In this document: piece by piece, positions 33,461 to 45,123 of the stretch | Numbering within the stretch: position 1 is the first letter of the stretch | Layout of the letters: every line of letters starts with the position of its first letter | From: Mytilus californianus | Lineage: Eukaryota; Mollusca; Bivalvia; Mytilida; Mytilidae | Assembly: GCF_021869535.1 (NCBI RefSeq) | Contig: NW_026262701.1 | Location: 7,145,501 to 7,209,500 of the forward strand | Direction of reading: 5' to 3' | DNA length: 64,000 bases | Position numbers and translations under genes: made by a program | Notes under the pieces: generated by a model | What the model was told of the DNA's origin: nothing | Seen by the model: only the letters and a program-made list of their open reading frames with translations | The model's database searches: none

Positions 33461-36030
33461 TTAGATATCACGCAATATTTCAACTTTCACGATCATTACA
33501 TAGACATTTCTCGTCACTTCAAGTTGCACTTATCGACGTTGATGTCGGCGTCAAACGTCAATATCTAAGAAAACACTGGTAAAACTCGCTTTACATTTGG
33601 GATTTTTCTTCGAAATTTAACGTATGCAATGTTTAGTAACATATAATTGCTAAACCAATTTCTTTAGAGGACAACTTTTCGATAAATTTGTAATTTAAAG
33701 TGAAAAAAAACATTACGACAATTTTTACGAGCATTCTGTACATTCAGATTTTTTTTCGAAATTTTTAATTGATTTTATCTCTGGAAGTATAAGTTCTGCA
33801 TCTATATATAAACAATATCCAAATACTATACCTTTTTAATATATTCAACTGCAGTTAAACAAGTTTTAAACGGATGCAAAATTTCATATAATCCGAAATC
33901 CTGCCCAATGACATATATACTTTGCCTTAAAGTTATCATTGGGGAAAATGTGATGTCCGTAACTGCTTCCAAAAAGAAGAAGATTGAGAATCAAAAATAA
34001 TATTTTTCCTACAATTCGAAGGAATTAGAGACTTTTTTTTCGGAATTTTTATGTCTATGAGCGTATATGGAGAACGGGAACAACACAGCAACGTATCTCG
34101 TGCAGAGATTACCGTTTAGTGGAGAAGTCAACCGTTAAATCAAAGTACTGAAGTACTGAACATCGGATGACCGCAAATTCTGGTGGATCACAACCAATTA
34201 GCTCAGAAAAAAAATCATATCTCTTTACCTGAAAAATAAGTTAAGGTACATAGATATATTTTTTCTGAGACAAGTTCCTGTGTGGATGATGAATAAATGA
34301 CAGGGAATTCAACCTCACCGTAATAACTATTACATTGTAGTGATATAATCATTTTTTATCAGTATACTCTAGTTTGTTGTTATATAGATCTATTATATTA
34401 ACATGTGTATAGCAGTTATATACATAGCGGATCATCTTAATAACTCTACAGGCAAATTTTCATTCATCTGTTTATCATTCTATTCTACTATTCTAATGAT
34501 AGTGCAGTGCAAGTGCATGGTGGACACTCTTCTGTAATATAATCATCGTGTTTCTAATAGATTGGATTTGAGTACTCATTTAAATTTCCCGCTTTTGTTG
34601 CAAAACGGTCCCTAGATATTCTTCCGCATGTGTTAACACAAATTTTCGGTATTCATTTGTTAAAAATTATTTTCATGAATATTTATTGATGAAATTACAA
34701 GCGAAAAGGAATGTTATTTTGCACTCGATAATGTCCGCGTATTTATACGATCGGTTACCAGTCAAAAACGAAAGTTATGTAAGTGGAAATCTCTGTGGCA
34801 ACAATACACCGGAATGCCCTCATGGTCATCCGATGTAAAAATCGGGATGCTGTCCGTAATGTTAATGAGCAATTATTCATTGTTATTCCGTAACGGTATT
34901 ATTTTAGTAGGTTCTTTTTAATAATAATAGGATTTTTTTTTATAAGACAGCAAATTCACCGCGCTTAACGTCACGTGTTTTTATATGTATAATTATGGGA
35001 AAATGTTTGATGTACAATAATTATTGTTTTTGGTAAATGATTGTCATAAATACATTTTTCTCTCTCGGAATATGGAATAAAACAATGAATTTCTTTTGTT
35101 TCCGTAAATATGCGGTTTAATTGACTTTTGGAAAATTGACAAAATATTGCTGTAGTGTTTGTCTCGCCCGCGACGAAAGTCACAGAATGCGATACATGGG
35201 GATAATCTAGTCCCACGGGTTTCATTCGGTATATCGAGAAAATGATCGTGAAAGAATAACCAATGAGGTTATATGATATCATTTAACCTCCTTGGAATAA
35301 CTACCAGTGGTCAAGCATTGCGATCGGATCGTGAATGCAATTAAGTGTAATTCTAATGCAAAATCTGTGAAAAATCTGCTGAATTTTCAAAAGGTGATTC
35401 AAATCAGAAAAAGAAATATGTCTGTCAAAATGATTCAGCTTCTTTAATATTTTTGTGCACTACGTGAAAGATTTTTTTTAGTGTGTCAGATAGTGCAGTA
35501 AAATAAAAGTATGTTATTAATTGAAAAAGTTCATGATATTTTTGAAAAAGTATATTTTTGTTAATCTAAATTGATCGTGAAAGATCAGGCAACGCATTTT
35601 TTTTTATCGTGAAAGTCAAGGCATGGCCATACTGAATCACGATCAGAAAACAACATGTCGTTTACCAATTGATATACATGTAATTGGTTGAAGCGTATAA
35701 TTGCTTACTAAGAATAATAATACCAGAGTCTGTGACAAATGAGATGATTTCAATTTTGAAATTTTAAATTTTCCTCACCTTAGCAGCAATTTACCTACTT
35801 CATCCGCGTATGGATACATTTCTCAACTCATACGATATTCAGGAGCTTGCAGCTGCTTATCAGAATTTGTAAAACGTCATCAGTGTCTGATCAAAAAATT
35901 AATGAGCCAGGATTTTGTGAAAGAACAAAACGTTTTGTTCTGTTTCTCAAAAAGTTCATTGGGAAGTACCAAGACCTAATAGATAAATATTCAGGGTCTA
36001 CTTCACAAATAATACAGGATGGTCTTGAGT
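33461..36030. other. Intergenic, no supported gene
   Basis: Contains scattered GATCGTGAAAGAT/ATCGTGAAAGTCA words (about 35236, 35574, 35608) but no ORF with family or splice support. The minus-strand 103-codon frame at 34971-35282 has no recognisable motif. Confidence 0.4.
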
Positions 36031-36330
36031 TATAGATTCTAGGTGCTGACTCTGTGTAGAATTGTATCTACTTTACAGTTTTACCTTTTTTTGTCTTCGT
36101 ACTATTATGTTCCATTTGATCGTATGACTCTTGACGTAGTTCGGTTTATGTGCATCCAGCTTTCAGGTTTTTGGCTTTTGGCGTTCCTTACGCGGATGGG
36201 ACCAGAGATGCGATTCGGACACATGAGATTTTTATAGTGTTGTTTTCATTTTGTTTACCCTTGTATTTGTATTTTATCGGGAAAGTGTTTATGTAATTAT
36301 GCAGCATTGCTTTACTATACTGACTGTGTT
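36031..36330 (+). mobile_element. Dispersed repeat fragment
   Basis: Text such as TTTTTGGCTTTTGGCGTTCC, GATGCGATTCGGACACATGA and ATTTTTATAGTGTTGTTTTC resembles a common mussel dispersed family. The short plus-strand frame it contains is not supported. Confidence 0.45.
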
Positions 36331-37049
36331 ATCAACTACAAAAACCTTTTTTGTTTGCGTCTTTGTTTGATTTAAATGTAAGTTTGTTTGAATGTTTAAT
36401 TCAGTTGTGTTGTATGTCTGCTAACAGTTTTTAGCTGTTGGATCGAAGTTATGGCCACGTTAACCAATTATTTCTGTTTAGGTTGCTCACCCATTCTGGC
36501 AATATTACGGAACATTAAACTACTGTCATAAAATTGGGAGTTTTAGCTAGCCAGAGTCTGAGAACCAGGTTAAACCCACCATTATCTTAGGAAAATACAT
36601 GTTTCAAGTCAGAAATATGGCAGTTGTTTTCCTGCGTTTTTTTTAAACATTGTTTTTTTTTCAATTTTTACAAAAATCAACAAGGATCTTCGTTCCATAG
36701 ATATGACTGTGCATTAGAAATTAATGGAAATCAGATAAGACAATCTTTACTTTTCATAAAACTTATGCAGGACGGACAGACGGACTTATAATGTTATAAG
36801 GCAACTAACTAGTCGGTGTGGTATTATCAAATAATCAGATCCAATGACATTAAACTATCATAGCCCTATTAACAAACAAAAGTGAAGCGGAATGAGTCAT
36901 GCAAATCCAATATTTTGCTATGACAATTACAAATATGTATTATCACGTGTTGAAAAAATGATTTGATTGTTTTCGTGGATTTTTGCAATAACGAATAAGC
37001 GGCAACAGATGTTTCTTGATCGTTTTCACGATCATCAAAAAGCCGTACC

Positions 37050-37345
37050 CGATCTTTATGTCTGTCTGACAGTATTCACCTGACCTCGACCTAATCTCAT
37101 GGTTCAGTGATCAAGGTTAAGTTTTCGTGGTCAAGTCCGTATCTTAGATATCATCATCAATAGGTCAACTATATTTGTATGGAATAATTGTAAAGTTAAA
37201 GGCGGGTTTCATCTGACCTTGACCTCATTTTCATGGTTCATTGTTCAATGTTAAGTTTTTCATGGTTTTGTCTGTTTATCAGATACTAAAAGCAATATGT
37301 CAACTATATTTGGTGTTTGGAATGGTTGTAGGGTAAGATGTTAAA
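37050..37345. mobile_element. Dispersed repeat with two internal half-copies
   Basis: CACCTGACCTCGACCTAATC, CATGGTTCAGTGATCAAGGT, AGTTTTCGTGGTCAAGTC and GGTCAACTATATTTG occur once. They then recur in order as CATCTGACCTTGACCTCATT, CATGGTTCATTGTTCAATGT, AGTTTTTCATGGTTTTGTC and TGTCAACTATATTTGGTG, a diverged tandem of about 130 bp. Related to 25110-25500. Confidence 0.7.
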
Positions 37346-37639
37346 TCCAACAAATGTTTTACGCTCGAACTTTTCAATTCAATTTTATAGAAAAATGAGG
37401 TGAAATGCATATGATTTTTATTTGACCTCTTGGTAGATAAATGTCAATGGTTTAAAAAAAGGTATCACTCAGATATACTGAAATTTTGCTATGGACCAAA
37501 TTTTTTGGACTTTTGTAACATTTTCACCACCAACCTTTTTGTAATATTTTTTTAAAGCCTTATTTGTTAGAAGGCAAGGGAAAATGGGTGGTTAAAAATA
37601 ATGAGTGTCGATTTTAATTTTTTTCCTAACTGTGTATTG

Positions 37640-38680
37640 CTACCAAAAAGGGATTTCCGTATGGCTGTGTCGGGTGTATAAACAAGCACCCTGGTCTGGT
37701 AGAAATAAGACATTAAACCCGATGTCCCATGCCTCGTGTAGAGAATGTGCCACGCTCTCTACACGTGAACCTGTAAAAACTCTCTTATGGTCCCGCCGGT
37801 GGAATGTTGCAAGACAACATTTCTGTCCTTATCTTACATACCCTTAGTAGCTGTCTTATCTAACATACCCTTAGTAGCAGTCTTATCTAACATACCCTTA
37901 GTAGCAGTCTTATCTAACATACCCTTAGTAGCAGTCTTAAGTTGTTCTTTTGTACTATTATAACATTGTCCTAGGTTAAGGGGAAGATTGAATACGCCAA
38001 ACAATGTTTAACCCCGCCACATCATTCTCTATGTGCCTGTCCAAAGTCAAGAGCCTTTAATGTAGTTGTTATCTTGGTTGCTAGCAACCATATTTCATTA
38101 TCGTTTATTAGTTTTTAGCATAAGTTATCTTATTGAACGATATGAGTGTTGCTCACTGTGGAAGACCGTACGGTGACCTATAGTTAATATCCTCGTTCTA
38201 CGGTCTCTGTTTGGTAGTTGTATCAGTCATACATCTTCTTATTTCTATACTACAGAACCTATACATATTAAATTTATCGGAATTCATTATCTCCCAGAAT
38301 AAACATGAACTATTTGTCACTATACGTTACGCAAACATAAATAAATATTTATTCTTTTTAGTCAACTCGTTCATATATGTTGTTAAATTGCAGAAAAGTC
38401 AAGACAGTCCGGCAGTAAAACCTTTTCTAATGTGGAGCGTCCGCTCAGAATGGGGACGTGATATTGAATCCGATTGAGAGGCTAGTAGGTGGCCTTTCTG
38501 AACGCAAAATTTCTGTCCCATATCCTACGTACTCTTCAAGTATTTTCTTATTTGACCAACTCTGAAAACCTTACCCATTGTATTAACATGTTTAATTAAT
38601 TTTGTTCTCGTACTGAACATGAAATATTGCCACTGGACGTTAAACAAGAAACAATCAATTTATTCTATTTTCCATACCCC
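37640..38680 (+). mobile_element. Composite SINE-like element with 27-bp tandem insert
   Basis: The element contains GAGAATGTGCCACGCTCTCT, ACACGTGAACCTGTAAAAAC, TCCCGCCGGTGGAATG and CATTTCTGTCC. It ends with GAACATGAAATATTGCCACT then GGACGTTAAACAAG, the shared SINE-type tail. GCAAAATTTCTGTCCCATATC near 38502 repeats the earlier CATTTCTGTCC context, suggesting that an internal stretch (about 37950-38400) was duplicated or inserted. Confidence 0.6.
37828..37938 (+). repeat. 27-bp tandem repeat, 4 copies
   Basis: CTTATCTAACATACCCTTAG then TAGCAGT repeats at 37828, 37855, 37882 and 37909 with one or two substitutions in the first copy. It lies inside the composite element. Confidence 0.93.
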
Positions 38681-39760
38681 CTTCAAAAAAGAGTAGGACA
38701 AATCCAAATTATTTTTATTGGAGGAACATTAAGACTATTTGAACTTCAAAATTCAGTATCTTGTTTTGCAGGTTTTAAAAAAAAAGGTTGTTTCGGGCAG
38801 AAATGTCTTCCCTTTTGAGAAGAAAAGGCAGATACATATTCCCTGTTTATGGAGTTTGGATAACTAGTGACTTGTCGATTGATTTTAGTGGATTTAGTGT
38901 AAAGACGTCATTAACAGTCAGAGAAAAACATGACCTTGTGACGTGCAAAAATATAGGTACCAACGGATTGCAGAACCGTGAATGTACATAAATATATGAG
39001 TATGACAATAATATTTAGTTTCGTTTTAATCTAATATTAAGCATAATAGATATTTTTTATATATAAGAATTACATCATTGTATGCGGTATCATCAAAGTG
39101 AAATAAACTCCATGTCACATGTGTGACAGAATTCTGAAGAACTTGAATAGAAATCCATTTAGTGCATTTATAATTATGCAGACAAGGTAGGGCCAACTTA
39201 AATTCCAATATGGTCATTCCGTCTTTACTAAAATTCGCTATATCACAGTTGCATGCATGTGTGTACTCTTGGATTCTAACAACATGTCAAACATATGACT
39301 AAATTATAAAAGCCCCCAAAAAGGATCGAACATACAACTTGAACTTGGCAATTTCGAGCATTTATCCAAAAAAAATAAGGAAAACGAATAAGAAGAAAAT
39401 GTTTTCCTGTCCGTGGTGAAAGCCGTAAAAGTGTCGCCATTCTGATATAAATTTAATTCATATTGATAGTTGATGTCCCTTTAGATTCAGTCTTCTCAAA
39501 TACTTGTAAAACTTGCTACATTGCATCAAAATTGTCTTCAAAAGCGTGGGGAAACGATCAATAACATTTTCAATATTTAGATACATATAAAATTGATAAA
39601 AATCATTTAATAATATTGTTTCAATAGAAGATTCGACGACTTTTGATTTTGCCACTATGTGTGAATCAAAAATATCGGAAATTGACAATCCCACTTAAAA
39701 ATACATGTGCTCATGATTACTTGAGACCAATGTATGTTTCGAGCATTCGAATGATAGCTC
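38681..39760. other. Intergenic, no supported gene
   Basis: Short open frames only, with no motif or splice support. Confidence 0.4.
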
Positions 39761-39773
39761 CCAGAGATATTCT

Positions 39774-39862
39774 TATTTCATTTTGATCAACCTTGATAGC
39801 CCACAGAGGTATTTCATTTTGACCAACCTTGATAGCCCACAGAGGTTTTTCATTTTGACCCC
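39774..39862 (+). repeat. 36-bp tandem repeat, about 2.4 copies
   Basis: ATTTCATTTTGACCAACCTT then GATAGCCCACAGAGGT is repeated, with a partial third copy ending TTTCATTTTGACC. Confidence 0.88.
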
Positions 39863-41198
39863 GACAATGGATGTTGTCGTGCAATATTCTGGTCCTCTAT
39901 CAAACTTGAGTATTTAACGCCTATCCGACATACAAGATGGCCACATTAGTGCAATATAGTTTTAAGTATTATTGGCGTATAATTTTTTAACTAAAAAATA
40001 AAAAGTTTCTTTTTATTTGGTCAAAATGTAGTTTATGTCATGTAATATTTTTTTTTCAAAATATATATATATATAAAAGCATAAATGTATTATGTTATTT
40101 CAAATAAAAGTAAGTGGTGAAATTATAATATTCAATTTGAAAAGATTATACGTTACGCACTCTGTTCCTACAACCCATAGGATTTAAAAAAGAATCTTCG
40201 ACATTTCCTCCGCAAAACAAAACAAAAATGTTAGCAAACACTAACCACTATAAAAACAAATTCAGTATATGTTTTCAATAATGTTCTTATAGCTCTTGGT
40301 CATATGCTTAGTAATATCTAGTGATATTTGAGGATAAAAACAACAAAGCTATATGTGAAAAAACGGATGTCCAACGTTACATTTTTGAACAACTGTTTTA
40401 ACTCTTATGTATAGTGATCCTATTTATTAGTCTCTGATCTTCCTGAAACTTGGCAAGAACAACGACATGTGTCGGTTCTTTTTGACAATTAAGTCATTAT
40501 TTTGTCAAATTTTATTTGACTCGGCGACTGCATATTAAGCTGGAATAAGAAAAATGTCCAACGACGTTTTTCGTTGACTCAACGACTGAAAGTGTATTTT
40601 ATAAGTAGATATAGCAGAAAATGTCTAAAAATGGTAAGATAATAATAACATCTACCAATAGTTCAAATATTTGCCTCATTGTTCGTGAGTTCAAATATTG
40701 TAGATTCTATAAAATCTTCTCTTTACAGTCGTTTTTCAAGCGGTAGTCATTTTGTCCAAGTTGATATTTCATTTGTCAAAGCAATTAATGCGGGTTTTTT
40801 ACCTGATATTTCAATAAGTTATTTATAATTTATAAAAACAAAAGTTAGATACACGAAGAGTACGCAATGCCTAGATTAGTTTTTTATTAACTTCATGCTT
40901 GGGTCTGAAAGGAATTAAATGCTACGAAACATTACAAAACGGTAGTCATTTTGTCCAAACGGGTGAAAACGTCGAAAAATCCGAAAAACGCTTATTTCCG
41001 ACGTTGCATGTGCTAAATTTGTTTCAATTAAATGTTCCTGATAATAAATATAAATCGTGTGGTGAAATTTGGAAAAAGATATTGAAGGCTGTCGAAAAAA
41101 GAATAGTGCATATTGACAAACTCGGAACATAGATTCGACACAGATTAAATTTTGATATTTTATAACCATTTTTAGCTTTTAGTGATTTATTGTTGCTA
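39863..41198. other. Intergenic with possible decayed coding traces
   Basis: Contains (AT)n near 40061. The plus-strand frame 40899-41132 (GSHFVQTGENVEKSEKRLFP) precedes the decayed ORF at 41199-41905 and might be a remnant of the same unit, but I cannot show it. Confidence 0.35.
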
Positions 41199-41905
41199 GA
41201 GGCAAATGTTTGATTCAGAATGCGAATGATATGTACAACTTTTGCAAAGACAATTTGGAGACACCAAGACAGTCCTCTACATGTTAAAGGTGAATTTTTC
41301 GTTATGTTGCGGAAGTACCCTGAAACAGATATAGATCATTTAAAGTCGCCCCTTCAGTAAGGTACATTCACCAAATTAAAAGTACAAGTACATTTTTACT
41401 CGAAAAGTTTTAGTTCGCGACTTGTCCTGCTACTCATGTTATAACTGTCGTACTGAAACTAGTTCATGTACTAGCGAAGCCGGACCTTTTCGTCAAAATA
41501 AACTTGTGCATGAAACGGAGGTAACTGAAAGACTAATTGCAAACATCGATGAAAACAGTTTCATTGAAATAATACAACCCGGGATTGTATTACCCGTTTT
41601 TACGGACGATCCAGGAGAAGATTTCTAAAATTTAAAAAGTACATCAGACGTTAGAAAACTTAAGCAAGAAACTACAGATGACTGGGGAAATAGTTTTGAA
41701 GCTGGGGTTCAAATAATTGAAGGGCTGTATTTCGACAAATTGTGTGTCAAGGAAAGTACATTTCATTTCAAATTAATCAAGGGTAAACAAAAATGATTTA
41801 CTTGCAGAGTGTCGGATATATATGTTTTGGGGTTGAATCAAGGTATGGAAAATTTACAATGACATATGATATGCACCATAAAATTTTAGCAGCCTGTGAT
41901 TAAAG
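41199..41905 (+). pseudogene. Decayed ORF with Cys pairs, probably mobile-element derived or a dead gene
   Basis: An upstream piece near 41217-41270 reads IQNANDMYNFCKDNLETPRQ. Then 41422-41628 reads a Cys-rich start (LSCYSCYNCRTETSSC) and ENSFIEIIQPGIVLPVFTDD. A TAA at 41626-41628 follows, but the same frame continues with KLKQETTDDWGNSFEAGVQI and reaches FHFKLIKGK. A frameshift then leads to a piece with YICFGVESRYGKFTMTYDMH. Continuity on both sides of the stop in one frame shows a disabled gene. I recall similar uncharacterised proteins in bivalves with a TDDWG motif, but cannot verify this. No function assigned. Confidence 0.5.
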
Positions 41906-42354
41906 TTTTGTGCTTCTAAAATTATGTTTCAATCTATCTACGGAAAACTGTATATTTAATAATTCCGTCCCATTTTGCCTTCCTACATTATTTACGACAA
42001 TACAGCTTTTTCAGGGGAATTAAGGGTAAACATTGTTACTCGATTTCTACAACTTGAGGTAATTCATGGTAAAAATACATCACAAAAATAACAGAGACAG
42101 AATCAACCCATAACATATTAAAAAAAACACGAATGAAACTAACAAATTTAATTAATCGACGTCAAAATTTCCGAAAACACTCTTTGACGTCCCATTTTTG
42201 GTGTAACGTCGTGTTGTAGGGACATCGTGCACAACGTTTAGCGCTTATACAATTTGTTCAGAAAATAGATAGAAAAAAAAACATGAGGTCACGATGCTAA
42301 CATAATAACTAAAATTTACAATAACATAACATAACTTATTACAAAAGATAGAAA

Positions 42355-43021
42355 AGTATTTACCTATGCATATACGTATTATTTATTTTAATGCTTATAT
42401 TCTTCCATTGTTTGATTATTATTGCAATATATGGGGTAGTTGTTATGAAAGTGGAATAGATAAACTTAATAAGTTATTAAAGAAATCTGCTAGGGTTCTA
42501 GTAGAAGCTGACATAATGACATCCTCAAGTTTATTGTTTAATAGTTTAAACTGGTTAAATATTGAAAAACGAATTAAATATCAAAAGGCAATACTTGTAT
42601 TTAAATCATTAAAGGATATGGTTCCTAATTATTTACAAGAAAACTTTCATTTTACTAATAATCATAATTATAATTTACTTTCAGCTGATGAAAAACTATT
42701 AAATCTTCCGAAGCCAAAAACACTTTTTTTGAAGAAAACATTTATATATTCTGGTTCTCAAATATGGAACAGTTTACCAAATGAAATAAAGATGAGAAAT
42801 ACACTTGTATCTTTTAAAACAAAATGTTACAAATTTTTAATGAATTGTGCAAATTAATATGCTTTTTCATTAATATCTATATAAAATTGTATATTGTGTA
42901 TATACCATTATAATATGCATTTTATATGTAATTATTTTTTTGAGGACCCCCAGGAAGATTAGTTATAACTAATGGGATTATCCTCTTGAAATAAAGATTA
43001 TTTATTTATTTATTTATTTAA
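42355..43021 (+). mobile_element. 5'-truncated LINE, reverse-transcriptase C-terminal region
   Basis: An uninterrupted frame (42366-42857, 163 codons) reads IIYFNAYILPLFDYYCNIWG, KLLKKSARVLVEADIMTSS, RIKYQKAILVFKSLKDMVPN and FIYSGSQIWNSLPNEIKMRN. These blocks are characteristic of the region after the polymerase domain in jockey/CR1-type non-LTR retrotransposons. The catalytic YxDD region is missing, so it cannot act alone. A short 3' UTR follows, ending in AATAAAG and a (TTTA)n tail at 42996-43020. No frameshift is present in the retained part, so the insertion is fairly young. Confidence 0.88.
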
Positions 43022-43089
43022 CATGTATACCTTTATCATAATTGATTACGTCTCCCTTGTAGAGGCATTGCAATCTAAATTTACAATTA

Positions 43090-43353
43090 AGGGGCGGATC
43101 CAGGAATTTTGAAAAAGGGGGGCGTAATTTCATAAAAGTTAACAAACATACATTATGTTATGTAATTTAATGCAAAAAAAATAATATTATTTCCGATCAA
43201 AGGGGGTGTACACCCTCTACGCCCCCTTGAATCCACCACAAAAATTTTTTGAGGTAAAATCATCGAAATATTCTTTATCAAGCTGAGGACAACCCATGCG
43301 TTGCAAATTTTAGGGGGCACACACCCGCCACGCCCCCGCCGGAATCCGCCCCT
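43090..43353. mobile_element. MITE with AGGGGCGGAT terminal inverted repeats
   Basis: The left end AGGGGCGGATCCAGG and the right end GCCGGAATCCGCCCCT are inverted. Internal G-runs and C-runs (AAAAAGGGGGGCGTAA, CACGCCCCCGCC) also pair. No ORF of its own; the minus-strand frame across it is incidental. Confidence 0.75.
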
Positions 43354-44099
43354 GACTGATTTGATCTTGACATATTGAATAGACACAAGTCTCGACTTTT
43401 GTTCACGTGACGGTCCCGGATGTTTACCTATATATTTCATTTGGTTTTTGTGTTGGTGAGTTGCTGTATTTCCTTTGATGCACATGTTTTAAAACCAGCA
43501 TGTCCGATGAGTTTTAGCGGAAATCGTGCTTTCCGTCAGATGTTCAATGTTAACATCGTTTCAAACTTAGTACATGCAAACTTTAAGTCAAGAACTTGGA
43601 AGGACCTCAAGTTATGAACAACCTACTTATGCAAAAGTATTAGTACTACAAATAACCCTTGCTCTCGTGTTACTAATTGACATCCAAAATCTGGGACAGT
43701 CAGTCTTATCAATAGACGACAAATACAAAAGTAAATATTTATTTAGAAATTACCAATGGATAAAGTTGATAAACAATTATATCATACAATTTAATATCTG
43801 CTGTAGGAGAAATAATCTTATTTTACTCTTTAGTCGTAATAGGAATGATTAATTATCTATCCCTTTTAAATTGAAATTTGTAATATTTGTCACTGGACAT
43901 TCATCAATCAAATAAAATTTGCTCTCAATAAGAAGCATGTCACTTTCATTATACCATTTTGACTGAAGTTCTTGGAAATGTGTATAGAGTGTTAGACAAA
44001 TCTTGTCGTACGAATAAGTCTTTTATTTTGGTGTAGGGCTTTTATTGATTTAACGGACCCTTTCTTACTATTTAGCTTAAACTGTTTAATTTTCACTGT
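43354..44099. other. Unassigned; small open frames and a SINE-type tail fragment
   Basis: Two overlapping short plus-strand frames (43420-43617, 43574-43852) have hydrophobic starts but no splice or family support. TTTGTCACTGGACATTCATC at about 43888 resembles the SINE-type tail. Confidence 0.35.
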
Positions 44100-44815
44100 C
44101 ATAAGATATTAGTGTCACGGTCATGAAATATTAGAATCATGTCGTGAAACTTGGTCAAGTTAAACACAAGTTAAGTGTAATTTATATTTTATGTTGAACT
44201 ACATCTTTATCGACTTTTCTGAATCAATATAATTAACCGGTTGTCGTCCGTGGTTAAAACCAAGTCTTTCTAAGTGCGTATTTGTTGCAGTCAAGACTAG
44301 TTTTAGCTTACAGTTTCGGTTATTTTGGTTTGATTTAAAACAGGTTTTGGTTTACCAGTTTCAATAATGGTTTTAATAATGGTTGGTGGAACTGTTCAAA
44401 CCACGTGACGAGGAGGTTAAACCGGTTTTGGTGTTCAAAAAACAAATGTAAAACCAGTTTCGATTTCAAAACACTCTTGGAATAACAATATTAGATGGTT
44501 TGTTAAACCTACCAGAAAACGAAACCAGTTTAGAGACAACAAATACACATTTAAATCAATTAAGTATGTGACATGTTATTGTTTCTGTTGCTAATGATTT
44601 GATGCTGATGTGAAACAAATAGCAAAATATCCATTACCAGACTATCCTTTATAATTAAAATCCATGTGTGGTCAATATTACCCACAAACAGTTGTCATTC
44701 TAGTGTAAATATTTACAAATAATGCCAATGATCAAGTACAGTTACCCTCTAACTATACTTTACGGACACAACAAACAATCCCATTTCAAATCCGGTCATT
44801 TTAGACAAATGAAAA
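44100..44815 (+). mobile_element. Second partial copy of the 31.6-33.5 kb dispersed repeat
   Basis: See the matches listed for 31600-33460. Between its two matching ends lies a block (44270-44530) rich in AAACCAGTTT/GGTTTTGGTTT words in both orientations (GTTTTGGTTTACCAGTTTC, GTTAAACCGGTTTTGGTG, AAACCAGTTTCGATTTC), which probably represents a separate inserted element. Confidence 0.45.
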
Positions 44816-45123
44816 ACAAATTGCATGGTGTCTTATTTTTTGTCTTAAATGTATACACATTCGTTATTTGACATAGTATATAAAAAAATACTTTTTAATG
44901 TTCACTGACCAAGATTTCTGTGTGTACAAATTATATACAACATAAACATTTTTACATAAACAAATCACTTATACTGATTTTGTTGGTTCGTAAACCTGTT
45001 TTCGTTGGTCCGTACATGCAGTTGGTCCTGTTTCGTTGTGATTGATTTGTATGATTTGTGTACGAGTAATTAATGTAAATGGCTCGGAATTTCCTGTATG
45101 TAATAACTAACGGACCAAACAAA
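44816..45123. other. Intergenic, nothing recognised
   Basis: AT-rich spacer with GTTGGTTCGTAAACC and GTTGGTCCGTACATG near-repeats at about 44983 and 45005. Confidence 0.4.

Noticed and set aside
34971..35282. 103-codon minus-strand ORF
   Set aside because: No motif, AT-rich, no exon boundaries or homologous pattern.
43420..43852. Small secreted or membrane protein candidate
   Set aside because: Hydrophobic start in one frame and a hydrophobic segment in another, but no splice sites, no family and no poly(A) context. Not strong enough.
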